A stretch of DNA of 64,000 nucleotides, from contig JBNGIS010004247.1 of the NCBI GenBank assembly GCA_049999725.1, forward strand, positions 502,674 through 566,673. The letters are read 5' to 3'. This document shows positions 11,147-23,179 of this stretch, one piece after another. The translations under genes were made by a program, and so were the position numbers. Positions within the stretch are counted from its first letter, which is position 1. Each line of letters begins with the position of its first letter. Under the pieces are notes generated by a model. That model was not told the DNA's origin. It saw nothing but the letters and a program-made list of their open reading frames with translations, and ran no database searches. The stretch comes from Haplomitrium mnioides (lineage: Eukaryota > Marchantiophyta > Haplomitriopsida > Calobryales).

Positions 11147-11753
11147 AAAGTTAGTTCTAAAAGTTGGAAAGTGTTCTATGAATCAGATCTTAAAAATCTG
11201 ATGAATAAAATAAATTGAGAACCAATAAGGAATATATTATAGCTCACTTTCTAGTGCTTTTATTGGTTGACAGGTGTTCTATAATGAGGAGCCAACATGA
11301 GGGAGTGTGATTTTTAAGAGACCTTCATTCAAAAATGAAAATGAGCAAGAAAATCTGAAATAATGAAGATTATAAAGATTGACCATTGAGAAACAATCAT
11401 GACCTAGAACATGCTAACACATGTTGGAGATTGCTACGATAATGAATGTTTAAGCCATCGAGAATAGGGAGTCAAAGTTTGAAGATCAACATGGCTCTTG
11501 TTTGTGATGCTAGGTGTCAAAACAATATGTCATCGTGATAGAAAAGGAGACTAGACAAACTTCAAGTCTATTAGAAATTTTGAAAGCTAAGTAGAGAATT
11601 AGATGAAGATGAGATAGAGGGGGCAAAATGGTGATGTGATGTCAATTGACATCAAAATAGTTCAAATTTTAGCTTATGATATTGATGATAAGATAGAATG
11701 GAAGAAGAGGAAACATTAGAAATCAACCCAAGAAGGGATCCAAAATTGTAGGT

Positions 11754-11793
<40 letters not shown>

Positions 11794-12887
11794 AGTGTTC
11801 TCAAGATAAGGGGAAGTAAAATTGTTCCTACTTGCAAGAAGTAGTCGGAAATACTATATTGTAAACCATAGTGATGCAAGCTTAAACATCATCCTTGACA
11901 ATAAGATAAGGCTAAAAACATTGCCAAAAAATATTAGTTGTCAATAGAAAGTTGGTTGTATGTGTATTTTGTATAGTGAAGCAAGGCATCTTGGTGAGGT
12001 AATTGAGGATATATAGAGATAGTGAGCAAAAAGTCAATTGTCTTCTCATACGAAGAGTTGGAAAAGAGAGAAAGGGGTATAGAAGAATCAAGATAAGTAA
12101 GTTTGTATTGTATACATTTAATTCAGGGCCACTTGCTTAAAGTCTCAAATATCAATTCTTTCTAAAGGGAAGTGTTGGAAGTATTATAGCAAATTACTTA
12201 GTGATCAGTCTTTGAGTTGAGGAAATAGCCAAATTCTCAATATCGGGTTATATGTCTCACCAAGTTTAAAAAATAGTTGGGTGAAAGATTGGGGTGCAAA
12301 AAGAAGGAGGGATTGTGGATTTTGTGACACAAGTGAAGTATCAGAAGAAATTGTTCTAAGTTCACACAACAATAAAGCTTCACTTGTTAAAAACGGTAGT
12401 GGCCAACAAAAGTTGGCTAAAGAATTTGTCATGTAGTGATTAGTGCAAGTTGAGAGGACAATGCACATTAGATAAGATAAGACTATGTGGCGTTCCAACT
12501 TCCACATTGAAGATGACATCAAAAGACTAAGTTTTGGATATTTTGACACACTAAAAAACCATAAGCTAGTCAAAAAAGGACTATTAAAGATCAGGAGTTT
12601 AAAATATTTGGTCTACTTTTGACTATTACTACGAAGTTAGAGCAGGACCAAATAGTTGATAATCCAATTGAAAACTTTGACGGTTCATTTATTTAAAGAT
12701 TCTAAAAGATATTTTAAGAAATAAGAAGTGTTCAAAAGGAAAATCTTGAGAGCTTGCAAAGGAACGATAAGAAATGAGTAGAATTTGAAGATTTTAAGCA
12801 TTATTGCATTGTTTTCTATACCTCTTTAAGTAAAAAAAACCTAGAGAAAGAGATAAGATATAAGTTTAGGATTTCCTGGTTGCTACA
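11147..12887 (+). repeat. E2 5' LTR (about 1.74 kb)
   Basis: The left edge is where homology to the 3' copy begins; an exact TG end was not resolved. The right edge is just before the primer site (sequence TGCTACA at 12,881-12,887). An (AG)n microsatellite lies inside. Confidence 0.6.
11755..11790 (+). repeat. (AG)18 microsatellite
   Basis: An uninterrupted AG dinucleotide run of about 36 bp lies inside the E2 5' LTR. The truncated 3' LTR ends before this point, so its length cannot be compared. Confidence 0.97.
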
Positions 12888-12894
12888 TGAGTTT

Positions 12895-12912
12895 TTGGCA
12901 CTGTTGTTAGGG
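12895..12912 (+). other. E2 primer binding site (tRNA-Asp-like)
   Basis: TTGGCACTGTTGTTAGGG compares with the plant tRNA-Asp-type site TTGGCGCCGTTG(C/T)CGGG. All differences are C-to-T or G-to-A changes. It marks the 5' LTR/internal boundary. Confidence 0.65.
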
Positions 12913-12959
12913 AGTCAAGCAGAAAAATTATTCAAAGTGCTCAACCAAATCAAGAAGAG

Positions 12960-15480
12960 AGAGCTTTCATTTGGGATTTAAGCATCAAGAATTGGGATGT
13001 TATATCTATTGGAGTTTTTTGGAGCAATTTATCAAGATATCGTAAAAATCCTATTATTTGACAGCTAGAAAGAGAAATTCAAGAGATACATCACAACCAA
13101 GATTTGATTAAAATTACAAGAAACTTTGACAATTATTTAATAGTTGCAAGTGAAAGCCAACACTAATTCTTTGGTCTAACAATGATCTGCCAAAAGATTA
13201 GGTGAGGATTGAGATCAAGAACCTAAAGAATTTTATTGACCAATGCTTGTATATAAAGAACTATTATTGGGATAATCTTATAACCTTGCTATGTTAGCAA
13301 CAAATGTTCAGCTAACTACCAACTTGTATCATTACTACAGAAAGTTCCCAAAAGTTACCCAAAAAATTCATGAAAATCAAGTTGAGTGTTGACTAAGCAA
13401 TTGATTAAAACATCTTGAAAAAAAATAACAAGTTTCTTGTAAAAAAATTAGGATATAGTAGCCCATTCAAACCTTATACTAAACATATAGGTTTTACAAG
13501 ACATTTATGTCCAAAAGGATTGCAACTCAGAGAAAAGTCAAGGGATCGAGAGTCTTTGAAGAAGAAGATGTTGACTAAACCAAAAGATCCTTCACACTTA
13601 TGTTTAGACCACCTTGAGACTCTGGTACCTCAAGTAGTTGAGATCGAGACCAAGCTAAGAGAACTAAAAGGCAAAGAAGTAGAGAAGTGACTATGCTTGT
13701 TCAAGTTCAAGCCCAAATGAGTTTAAGATTTCTAGGTAGTTTATTTGACAAACCTTAAGAAGGTAGTGATATCAAGAGGTCAGATAGCTCACTTTTGGGA
13801 AGAAAGGGAAGCTAAGGCTTCTAAAGAGATTTTAGAAGAAGAAGTCAAATTGAGAGAAAAATATGAACATTCTGATAGTCATAATTCTGACCACGAGAGA
13901 ATTCAAGAAGAAGACAAAAGTCCAAGTAGTTCTTCTTCTAATACATCTTTGAGAAGTGAAAACAACATCCTACTATCTTCACCAATGGGAGGTCCTCCAC
14001 CAATAAATAAAGTCTCGATGGTGCATATTAGACCTTGGTTGTGTTATCTTACATTTAGTAGCAATAAGTGTGGAGATTTGCTTGATAGATTCTTAAGACA
14101 GTTTGAAGCAATAACAACAACCAATGTAGAGGTCAATCTCACTAATCTATTGAGACTTTTGCTAAGTCTATTGACACATTTGGCGTAGAAGTGGTGCACT
14201 TTTCTTTATTCAACATTAAAATCCATCTACTCATTAAGAAGAGCCGCATTATTACAATAGTTCCCTAAGATATCATATGAATGATAAACTTGATAAGTGT
14301 CAAGAGAATGAAGCATATGTCGCGTAAGAAACTCAGTCAAGAAGTGTGACATCTACTGCCAAAAAATGGATCCTCCACGTATTAAACTCATGTGTATTGA
14401 AATATATATTGTGGGAATGAGGCTGTTGATGCAACAATATTAACAACAACAAAGGCCTACAACATTTCAAGAAGTTTTTGATCTCTTGGAAACATTTGAA
14501 TTGTCATTACAAGCTGTTGAGAAGAAGCATGGGAACTTTTTCGTTGTATCAAAAAAGAAAACAAAGAAGATAGAATCTAACAACAAATTACCTTATGAGT
14601 TGAGTCCTCTTCAAATTGAGAAACATATGAGGATCAACTTGGTTCAGAGGACAAAACAAAAGAAGGATCTCAAAGCCACTCCAAAGAGTCAAAATCTTTG
14701 AAGCAAGCAAAGACTTATGTAGAGAAGAAATTCTTTAAAATGACACTATAATTGGCCACATCCAAAGGAAAGAGACCTTTAGTGAAAGAGAGAACAAGAG
14801 TTTAACGTATGAATCACTGAAGAATAGACACATGGCAGATAATTGTCAAGCGTAATTAGGAGACTTATGTACTTATTGTCAAAAACCAAGACATATGTTG
14901 GTGTCATGTCGTGGTTTATTGAATATGATTGCACTATGGAATCAATAGGAAAATATGCATAAGATGAATTATGTACAAAAGAATAGAGCCAATTGCTTAT
15001 TTGAATCAAATCAACTTGGTGTATTCTTACCTTATATGTGATGGGATGCAACAGTATTTAAATCAACCTTGAGCACTAGGAATTCCAAGGACAATGCTTC
15101 AACTTGTTCCACCATCTAGACAAAGAAGATTCACGACTTTTTATTGAGGTGATCCAAATCACATGGAAAATAATTATCCACATCTAAAGACGCAAGTTGG
15201 GATGAATGTTTTGTGTAAAAATTACAAGGAAGGCAGTCATGTGAAGGAAAATTGCTCAAAACTTTAGTAGGGTCAAGTTTGGATGGTACAATACCTCACT
15301 AAAGAAGAAATTGAAAGAGAAGAATACTTGGTGTTCCAAGTGAAGAACCAAATTTCAGCCAAAAAGAAGAAATCGGAAAAGCGCAAAGAAAAGTTCTCGA
15401 GTGTCAAAAATAGGGAGGAAGAGCCCAACAAATATTTTTGTTGAGCTCTGAAGACAACAAGGAGAAATTTAGAGTGAAAA
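12960..15480 (+). pseudogene. E2 gag-like region with two zinc knuckles
   Basis: The longest open pieces are 13,415-13,690 (lysine- and glutamate-rich, ending RELKGKEVEK) and 13,745-14,188 (acidic HSDSHNSDHERIQEEDKSPS linker, then RPWLCYLTFSSNKCGDLLDRFLRQFEA). A CCHC knuckle CTYCQKPRHMLVSC lies at 14,868-14,909. A second, damaged one (CKNYKEGSHVKENC, second Cys to Tyr) lies at 15,213-15,255. A basic tail (SAKKKKSEKRKEK) follows. The two knuckles and basic tail fit a nucleic-acid-binding gag protein. The rest is unrecognised and full of stops. I infer gag only; no enzyme domain is visible. Confidence 0.6.
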
Positions 15481-15663
15481 TTGAATGTGCTTGCAAGGAC
15501 ATTGTGTAATAGAGAAAGGGAGTATGTGATGGAGAAAACAAACTAGAGATGAAAGATTTCGCTTTCTCACATTGTGTTTTTGTTGAAATGTTTTTGAAGT
15601 TTTGTAAAGTTGTAGTAGATTTCTTTGTAAAAGTTAGAAAAATGAAGAAATAACCTGTGAGAA

Positions 15664-16219
15664 CAAATTTAGTTCCAAAAGTTGGAAAGTGTTCTAAGAA
15701 TTGAGTTTTACAATTTAGATGATTAAAATCGATTTATTGATAGTTAAGATATTGTGGGTCAATTTATGATGTTTAAACTTGTTGGAAGTTGTTTGATAAT
15801 GAGGATCCAACACTAGAGAGTTTGATATTTTGAGAGACCTTTACCCAAAAATGATAATGAGCAGAAAAATCTGAATTAATGAAGATTGACCATTGAGGAG
15901 CAACCACAACCCTATAGATGTTGACATGTGTCTCAGACAATTACAATAATGAATGTTAAAGGCAACGGGAATAACAAGCCAACAATTGAAGATCAAGAGT
16001 GTTCTCGTTTGTGATATCGAGTATAAGAGTGATATGCCGTCGCAAGAGAAAAGAAGAAAAAAAAAACTTTAATTATGTTTGAAAATTGGAGATCTAATTT
16101 GAGAATCTAATGAAGATGAGATAGAAAAGAGCGTAATGGCAATATGACGTTAGTTGACAATGAAATAGTTCAAGTTTTAGCTTATGATATTCATGATAAG
16201 ATAAAATAGAAGAAGAGAC
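15664..16219 (+). repeat. E2 3' LTR fragment
   Basis: This aligns with 11,147-11,715 and stops at GAAGAAGAGACATG, just before an eight-T run. The remaining LTR (equivalent to about 11,716-12,887) is absent. The 85 bp from 16,220 to 16,304 are unassigned. Confidence 0.75.
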
Positions 16220-16489
16220 ATGTTTTTTTTGATGGTGTCTACTCTTTCTTCTGAGACATAATCCCATTTAAATGCATCATTTAATGCCTTTTCCTAAGTA
16301 GTGCTGTCAGCCAGTGACATGGGGTACTAAGGAAGAATTCATGAGATCGGAGGTGACATTGGAACAATTTCTCTCGTGTAAGTGTTAAAGTACCTCGGAA
16401 GCAGTCGCTTTAGGGATCATTCAGTTGTGGGTTAGAGATCAGTCTTGGTTCAAGGGTCACTTGAGTCTTTGGTTTCAGCTGTGAGGATC

Positions 16490-17230
16490 AGAGCTCAACT
16501 TTCAGTTCAGAAATCGGCCTCTTTGGTTCAGAGACCAGCCTCTTTGGTTCGTAGATCAATCTCTTTGGTTTAGGAAAGAAAGAAATAAATAAATCTGCCT
16601 CTTCAGTTTAGAAGTCAGCCTCTTTGGTTCAGAAGTCATCTTCTTTGGTTTGAAACTCCTTTGGTTAGAGAATTAGCCTCTTCGGTGCAAAAAAAGAGCC
16701 TCTTTGGTTGAGAAATCAGCCACTTCGGTTTGGAAATCAAAATTCGGAATTCAGCCTCTTTGGTTCAGAGATCATCCTCTATGGTTCAGAAATCAGTCTC
16801 CTTCAGTTTAGAGATCAGTTTTTAGTGTCAAAATTGTCCTTTGGTTTGTAGATCAGCCTTTGGGTTAGAGTTCGGTTTTTGGATTTTGGTTCAAAGTGCA
16901 GTTTTCTTGGTTCAATGTTCGGCCTGCCAAGTTCATAGTTCAGCCTCTTTTGATTCAAGGTTCAGCCTGTGGTTCGAAACTCTTTTGATTCAGAAATCAG
17001 CCTCTTTAGTGCAGAGAGCAACCCCTTCGGTTCGGAGCTCCTTTGGTTCAGAAATCAGCCTCTTCGGTGCAGAGCACATCCTCTTTGGTCGAGAAATCAG
17101 CCACTTCGGTTCGAGAATCAGAATTCAGAATTCAGAAGGCAGCCTCTTTGGTTTGGAGATCATCCTCTATGGTTCATAAAACAACCTCCTTTAGTTTGGA
17201 GCTCCGCCTTGGTTGCTAAGATTGTCCTTC
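16490..17230. repeat. degenerate 21-bp minisatellite with a 382-bp duplication
   Basis: The unit is close to GCCTCTTTGGTTCAGAGATCA (21 bp) with variants and insertions, repeated about 30 times. In addition, 16,650-16,840 and 17,030-17,220 form a diverged direct duplication offset by about 382 bp (landmark CTTCGGTGCA). Because 21 is a multiple of three, open frames cross it. These look like by-products rather than genes. It lies between the start of LTR L and the LINE ORF2 end, so it could belong to either. Confidence 0.75.
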
Positions 17231-17304
17231 AGTCCAAAGTTAGTTTTTCTACGCAGAGTCGAACTTCCTACTATTCAGAGAGTAGCCCTCTTTTGTTTCA
17301 GAGA

Positions 17305-20300
17305 TCAGCTTTCAATCAGCCTTTGGTTTTGGTTCTGGTTGCCCTCCGTTTGTGTGGGGTCGGATCGTAATGTGAAGTGTTCTTGTATGAATAGAGCTAG
17401 CCATCGTTGGTTCGGGTGTGCAAGGAAGAGTTGGACTATTTATGGTTGGATGTTAAACAAGTCGTGGTATAATCCTCAGATTTCGTAGTATTTTGGGCAT
17501 CAAAAGACAAGATGGTGTTCATCATCAGTGGTGTGGAGTGCGCAATGGACGCACATGGTCTTCTCTAGTTGTATCATGTTATGGATTTTGAACCATTTTG
17601 ATGTTTCATAGCGAAGTCGATGTGAGCCGGTTCGAAGTTGTATAAGGGTGTGTATGAGGTGGAGTGACATATTGTTGGATGGGTAAGGCTGTATTTGGGG
17701 GCGGGGTTAGGGATTGACCAAAGAGAGGTACTTGGATGTGCATGAAGCTGCTTTGTAAGACTACCATATGACTGTGTGATAATGTGTATAGAGGTGATCC
17801 AGGATTGGTCCAGCGGGTAGCTCTTCAATGTCCAATCCCCACCATGCTAGCCATATGGGCATTGATTATACCGGTTGGTGGGTCTTTCGGTCATTGTTAG
17901 ACGAGATGCTTTAAGCGCCAGGGATGAATATCAATTATCTTGGGGTGATTGCAAGTAGGGCATAAGCTTTTGGACAACATAGGCTTCTATAGGTAACATC
18001 CCAAATTCTACCAGTATGATATGGTAGGGTGTGGTTGTTCGAACGTTGGCAAGCTTAGTGAGAAATTGTTTTAGGGGTTTCTCTCCATGTTTTAGTCACA
18101 TGGTTGGTGTGAGTGATGGTCCCCAGATTTCTGCACCATAGATTGTTGTCGGAGTGACAAAGGTGTGGAAGAGATTGATTCTTGTGGCGATATGCCATTG
18201 GTCTTTTGCTTTGCACTAGTTATTGGTTTGGTAAAGATTGGCTAGGCCAGCCACTAGTCTGCAGTCCGCTCCAAAGCTCCAACCTTGTTGTGTGTGTAGT
18301 GGAATCCTGAGGTATGTGTATTGATCTGTCACCTCAAGTGTGTTATGCTTGAACTTGTAGGTCTCTCTCTTTGCTATTGTGAGTCATTTGCCAAAGACCA
18401 ATACTTTTGTCTTCTTCTAGTTCACCGTCATGCCAGATTGATCGCAAAAGATGGCTAATGATGTAAGTTGTTGTTGCAGACCTGTGCTTGTGGTTGATAT
18501 AAGGACAATGTCATCAGCATACAGTAAGATAGGGGCTGCATTAGTTAGTAGCATCGGTAGAGCAGCTTTGATGGACGACATGGTGTCCTCCAATTTGTCG
18601 ATAAATAGCCCAAATAGGGTTGGTGAAAGCAGGCATCCTTGTTTGACTCCTGTATTGTAGTGGGTCAGTTTTGTTGTACCCAGGTCTATCCGGATGCTAG
18701 CTAAGATTTCTTGGTAGAGGACTTGGATGGCAGTTAACCACTCTCATAGGATAAACAACTCTCTCAGTCGTTCCCATAGTTTGTGACGAGGTACTGAATC
18801 AAATGTTTTCTGGAAATCTACAAAGCAACAATATAGGCTTACTCTATGTTTGTATTGTTCAATCAGGGCTGGAATAGTGATGAGATGGTGTGTGAAAGAG
18901 TATCCCTCTCAAAAACCAGCTTGTCTTTGGGCCCGGAGTCGGAGTGCTTGGCTTCATTGTGTGAGTTTGAGGTTCATCGTGGCCTCAAAAAGTTTCGGGA
19001 GAAGAGGGCTGACCATTATGGTTTGGTAGTTGCAGTGTTAGTTCTTGTCTCTTGACTTGAAGATGAGTATAATGGTGTTGGTCTTCCATTTACCTGGGAA
19101 CCCGGTTCATGTAATGTGGTTAAACAAATTTGCAATTGGTTAGGCGAGAGGTGTTGCACCTCATTTCAACATTTGTGCTTGGAGCCTAGTGGGTCAAGGG
19201 CTTTGTTTTGTAGTTTCTTGATCATGGAGAGCACCTCTTGGATTGTGAATACATTATTGACATGTTGTTTCCTTGCCCATGGGTCCTCAAAGGAGACATT
19301 GGAGGAGTGGTGTAATTGATCAATGTATTGTTTCCAGCTTTCAAGGTCGTGGAGTTTAAGTTGTTCTTGAGTCCCTTTCAGGTTTGTGAAAAACTTCTTG
19401 GGGTCGTGTTTCTTGGTTTGTATGGTTTGTGAGAGTGTGAGTGCTATCCATGTTATGCGTAGCTCCCGCCTGCATCTTCTCCAAGCTCTGAGAGCTTCCT
19501 GGATTTCCTTCAGTGGTGCTCCTTGTTTGACATTGTTTTCTATAATGATCGTACTTCTTATGTCGTGCGGTTAAGCCAAGGGTTAGGTTGGAAGCTAGTG
19601 GGTGGAGCTGAGGTTTTTGTGGTGATGAGGGTGGTTGGGAACTTGAGTCTAGTTGCTATAAGGATGGCATCAGTGAGGGAGGATGCATCCAGGGTTGGGA
19701 GTGAGGAGAGCTAGTTGTGAAGTTCTGAGGTATAGGGTTTTGATCGTGCTTCAGAAGGGGTATCGTGGTAAAGAAGGAGGGTGGAGCGGTGGGATTGGCG
19801 ATGGGGGTATGTCAGGTGGGTATGTGAGTGGAAGGTGAAGTGCAAGGGGGTGTGATCTGACTCAGGTGTGGGTTTGCCTATATTAAATGATTGGAGAAAT
19901 TCTTGAGACCTATGTGATTGAGAGAGAAGGTAGTCTACCATCTATTGGCCGATGCCTGTGTTGCCCCTACATGTGTATAGTGAGGATAGTGGCCACTGAG
20001 GGGTTCCAATGCAGACATGAGGGTCGTGTGTGCTGCAGAAATCAAGGAGTTTTTGTGGTATTTGAGAGTATTGTCTTGTGAGTTTTGTCAAAGGTCTTCT
20101 TGGTCTTCTATGAGTTCATGGCTTTCTAGCTCTGCCGTAGGTGGTTTGAAGATGTTGGCTTGTAGGTTACCTATGCGGCAATTGAAGTCCCCTATGATCA
20201 TAAGGTCTCCATTGTTGGCTTTGTCGATGAATTCTCCCATCTTGTCGAACGGTGCATCAAAGTCCTCATCCTTCATTTATGTGTTTTTTTGACTTCCAGG

Positions 20301-20640
20301 AAAGTAGCACATGGCAATGAATATGTCTCGGTCAAGGCTTGTGGATTTGCAAAGTTTGAGCCAGATGTATCTATGGAATGTGTCTGTTTCCATGATTATG
20401 AGGTGTTGTTTGATTCGATCGGATAAAAGGCATGCTAATCCACCATGACATTGGTGCCCAAATTTGTTGTTGAAAAGGGAGGTTATTTCATACCTTGGGA
20501 TATTAGGGATCTGAGATTCCTTGGTTTCCCAGGTTTCTGCAAGGAGGATCATGTCAAGGTCAGGGCCAATTTCAGATAGATTGATGCCTTTGTGCTAAGA
20601 ATAACCTCAACAATTCTAGAATATTGCCGAGATTGGTGGG
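17305..20640 (-). pseudogene. LINE ORF2: endonuclease and reverse transcriptase
   Basis: The protein nicks target DNA and reverse transcribes LINE RNA there. Endonuclease: MILLAETWE (about 20,550), HGGLACLLSDRI, FIAMCYFPGSQ, GDFNCRIG (about 20,190), SDHTPLHF (about 19,860). Reverse transcriptase: motif A YCCFVDFQKTFDSVPR (18,835-18,787), GVKQGCLLSPTLFGLFIDKLE (about 18,650-18,588), catalytic YADDIVLIS (YADD at 18,521-18,510). The C-terminal end keeps traces of a Cys/His zinc motif near 17,550 (RRPCASIAHS) and a likely stop at 17,305-17,307. Catalytic residues of both domains are still visible, but frameshifts and stops (for example VN, stop, KKTKVLVFGK) break the frame. Confidence 0.88.
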
Positions 20641-20659
20641 GGGCTATATCCTGGTCCCC

Positions 20660-21634
20660 CACTCCCTGCAAGTTCCTATGTTAGGGGGCGATCTTGGATC
20701 ATGTAGAAGAGCCCGTTCCGGATGTTTGCAGACTTCCCTGCTGCCCAGGCTGCACCTACCTTGGAGTATTCTTCTGGGAGTTGTCTAGCCTGTTCAAGTG
20801 TCAGATCTTCTAAGATGTGGAAGGGTTTCCCTTTGAGCAGTTTTTTTGTTTCGAAGGAGTTGCAATCTGTCCTCTTTTGGAGAGAACCTTAGCTGCACTA
20901 GTCTCCCACGTCCAAGGGTAGTTCGACCTAACCGCCTGCATGTGAATTGGACTGCCTGTAATCTAGTTGGTTTCAAGATGCTTTCTTGGATCACTTCTGT
21001 TAAGTTTTCTGAGTGCGATTTCTCAAGTCCTCTCACCAAGAGGCTCAAGGAGCATTCTTCCCATTGTTTTTCCTCATATAGTGTATTTCATATGAGGGTG
21101 GCCATCTATTCTAGTGATGGAGGTAAGGCTGTCTGGCCAGTTTCTGACCAGGTTTTGAGTACTCCATCAACTTTGGCAGTAGTTGTTTGTTCAATTCATC
21201 TCAAGCTTTGTGGCAGATGGGGAGATTTTATGTTCTATTCTTGCTATCTGTGCTTGTAGTGCTTGGAGTGTTTCCTTTAGGATGGTTTCAGTTTCGTGCC
21301 GTTTAAGTTTCTCTTCGGCAAGTGCTGTAGATAGATAGTGGCTCTCTTTGTAGTTTTTTCAGCCTGTAATGCCTGTGATAATTCTTCACGATGTAGCTAT
21401 TCCTTGCAAAGTTCTCGTGACATGGTTTCTATGTGGAGTTTCTTCTCTTTAAGGTTCTCCTCAAAGCGTTTGAGTTGCTCGATGATGAGGGTTTGGGTTT
21501 CACAGGTATGGGGTGAAGAGGGTGAGGTGGACCCTGGAGATCTGGTGGGCTTTGGGGAGCGGGAGCGGGAGGGGAAGTGAAGGGGCAATAGGTGGTGGTG
21601 CTAGAGGGGTGGTGGGTAGTTTGGATCGGGCCAT
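20660..21634 (-). pseudogene. LINE ORF1: RNA-binding coat protein
   Basis: ORF1 protein coats LINE RNA. A start is proposed at 21,634 (MARSKLPTTPLAPPP), followed by a proline/serine-rich head. A predicted coiled coil follows (21,530-21,397, TLIIEQLKRFEENLKEKKLH). An RRM-like core at about 21,050-20,800 reads LLVRGLEKSHSENLTEVI, RRLGRTTLGRGRLVQLRF and DRLQLLRNKK, and a C-terminal domain follows (FHILEDLTLEQARQLPEEYS, then AGKSANIRNGLFYMIQDR). Frameshifts occur between the parts. A TAG near 20,684 lies in the same frame as the beginning of the endonuclease, so it may be the natural ORF1 end or a mutated sense codon. Confidence 0.75.
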
Positions 21635-21639
21635 GTTTT

Positions 21640-22430
21640 GTTGTTCTGTTTTGTAGGGGAAAAAAATTAGGGTAGTAGAATATTACAGAAGATCAGATTA
21701 CACATGTTGCTTGCATCTGAGTCTCCGGCTACCGATGTTGCGGCGTTGTTCTGTCCAAGCCCTGCCTACAGGTAATCCTCCTCCAATCCCAAATGGTGCT
21801 CCCGTTTATTTTGTGTGTATCATTCACGTACTATCATGTAAATCTCCCTCTTGTCTCCTTACCGTGTCCAAACTCAGGTGAGCCTAGTTCTACCTTAAAA
21901 ACTTTGTTCTATGCCACCCGCCTCCAGTCCCAAGTGGTTCCACATTCTCATCTCTGTTTGTTTGTTTCAGGCCTCGACTAGAGCACTCATTCCTATCTCA
22001 TCTTCTTTGATCACCCCTACCTAATTACCCACACTCTGAGAGTGCAGCTCGGATTTCAACCTTCTCACCGAATGGAAAAACCCTCCTCTGAAATCAAAAC
22101 CTATCTTGGAGATACTCCACCTTCAAAGCCTGGATTGAGGTGGCAAAACACCCCCTCTTGTCACCAAGTTTGCTCAAGCAAACTATGAAGAGAGCCCTGT
22201 AGCTTGTTCACGAACAAGGTCTTGCACTAGATCAAAGCTCTTCCCCGGCTTTGAAGCTTTGCCCTTGACTCGATTAAGTACCACAAAGTTTGTTAAGGAG
22301 GAGAGCTTTGGAGGAAGCAATTGAAGTTTGCAGACCTCAATACGCAGGTTTCAGAAAAAATGCAGACCTCAAAATTAAAGGCAAACTGTCAACCGGGTGT
22401 GTTTGAGTTTTTTTTGTTTTTGTGATTACT
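21640..22430 (-). other. probable LINE 5' leader
   Basis: No open frame of note. Two similar blocks (CTCCAATCCCAAATGG near 21,782 and CTCCAGTCCCAAGTGG near 21,931) suggest short internal repeats. It precedes ORF1 on the minus strand, so a LINE 5' untranslated region is the simplest reading. The border with LTR L is not resolved. Confidence 0.4.
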
Positions 22431-23170
22431 GAACTTCTAGCCTTGTTAAGTCCTTCAGTTTGCATTAGTCATTTGTATCCCGTTGTATTTTATTGTTTAT
22501 AGTTGTTATGCCAATCCTGTACCTTTCTCCTCTCCCTCCTCTCCCTTCTCTTCCTTTCTTTTTTGCTTTCCCTAGTGAATGTCATGGATCCTGCAATGCA
22601 AGTGGGAGCCCTGTGGAATCCAAAGGAGTCAAGTAAGAAGGCTAGCATAGGATCAAAGGAACTTGTAGCAATTCGTGACAAAGGCAGGGCTGACAAAGGT
22701 GAGCAAGAGGAAATCAAGGAGAGGTGAGAGGGAGATAAGAAGAATGGAGCAGCAGAAGGATTTGAGCAGAGGAGGGCAAGCATCGAAGGGGATGAATCGT
22801 GGAGGAATTCATGGAGAAGGGAGCCAACAACAATCGAAGAGGAATCATGTGAGGAGGAATTCACAAGAAGAGTTACGGGAGATGAAGGCGAGGGGGAGGA
22901 CAGTCATATGCGTGCAGAGGGCCATCACGCGAGTTGATCAGAGGTCGCAGCATTGCAGGACTTGTCCAGCAGCAACGAACAACGAACAAAGAAGCATGCG
23001 GCGGGTGAAGACAGGTTAAGAGGAGGCAGTAAGATGAATTCAGAGGATGAGGCTCTATGGTAGGTCGTTGAGGCGAGAAGGGAAGAAGGTGCTTCATAAT
23101 CGAAAGCCAGCTGCTACAATCGAACCAGAGGAGGTGGATTAATGCGAAGAATCAACCCAAAGCAAGGAAG
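22430..23170 (+). other. unassigned part of LTR L region
   Basis: Contains a pyrimidine-rich run (about 22,520-22,575), then purine-rich sequence. Open frames exist on both strands but carry no recognisable domain. I regard them as chance frames in biased sequence. Confidence 0.4.
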
Positions 23171-23179
23171 TTCCGAGGA

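Larger units (their letters stand above)
11147..16219 (+). mobile_element. E2, LTR element with gag remnants but no pol seen
   Basis: Direct repeats at about 11,147-11,715 and 15,664-16,219 align over about 560 bp (shared AAAAGTTGGAAAGTGTTCT, GACCATTGAG, AGTTCAA.TTTTAGCTTATGA). They enclose a primer site and degenerate gag with zinc knuckles. Between them I see no RT, RNase H or integrase motif. The 5' LTR continues to about 12,887, while the 3' LTR stops at about 16,219, so the right end is truncated. Confidence 0.75.
17305..22360 (-). mobile_element. L1-type LINE (non-LTR retrotransposon)
   Basis: Minus-strand order: 5' leader (about 22,360-21,635), ORF1 with coiled coil and RNA-binding fold, ORF2 with APE-type endonuclease, reverse transcriptase and C-terminal zinc-binding region. 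This is the L1 superfamily plan. No poly(A) tail or target-site duplication could be fixed, so both outer limits are approximate. An eight-T run at 16,222-16,229 could be a tail (poly(A) on the minus strand), but the start of LTR L lies between it and the LINE. Confidence 0.85.

Noticed and set aside
16222-16229. Eight-T run as the LINE poly(A) tail
   Set aside because: The start of LTR L at 16,305 and about 1 kb of other sequence lie between it and ORF2, so it cannot be assigned to the LINE with confidence.
16841-17488. Frames rich in Phe, Gly, Trp and Gln, resembling repeat proteins
   Set aside because: They follow the 21-bp minisatellite, whose length is a multiple of three and so keeps frames open by chance.
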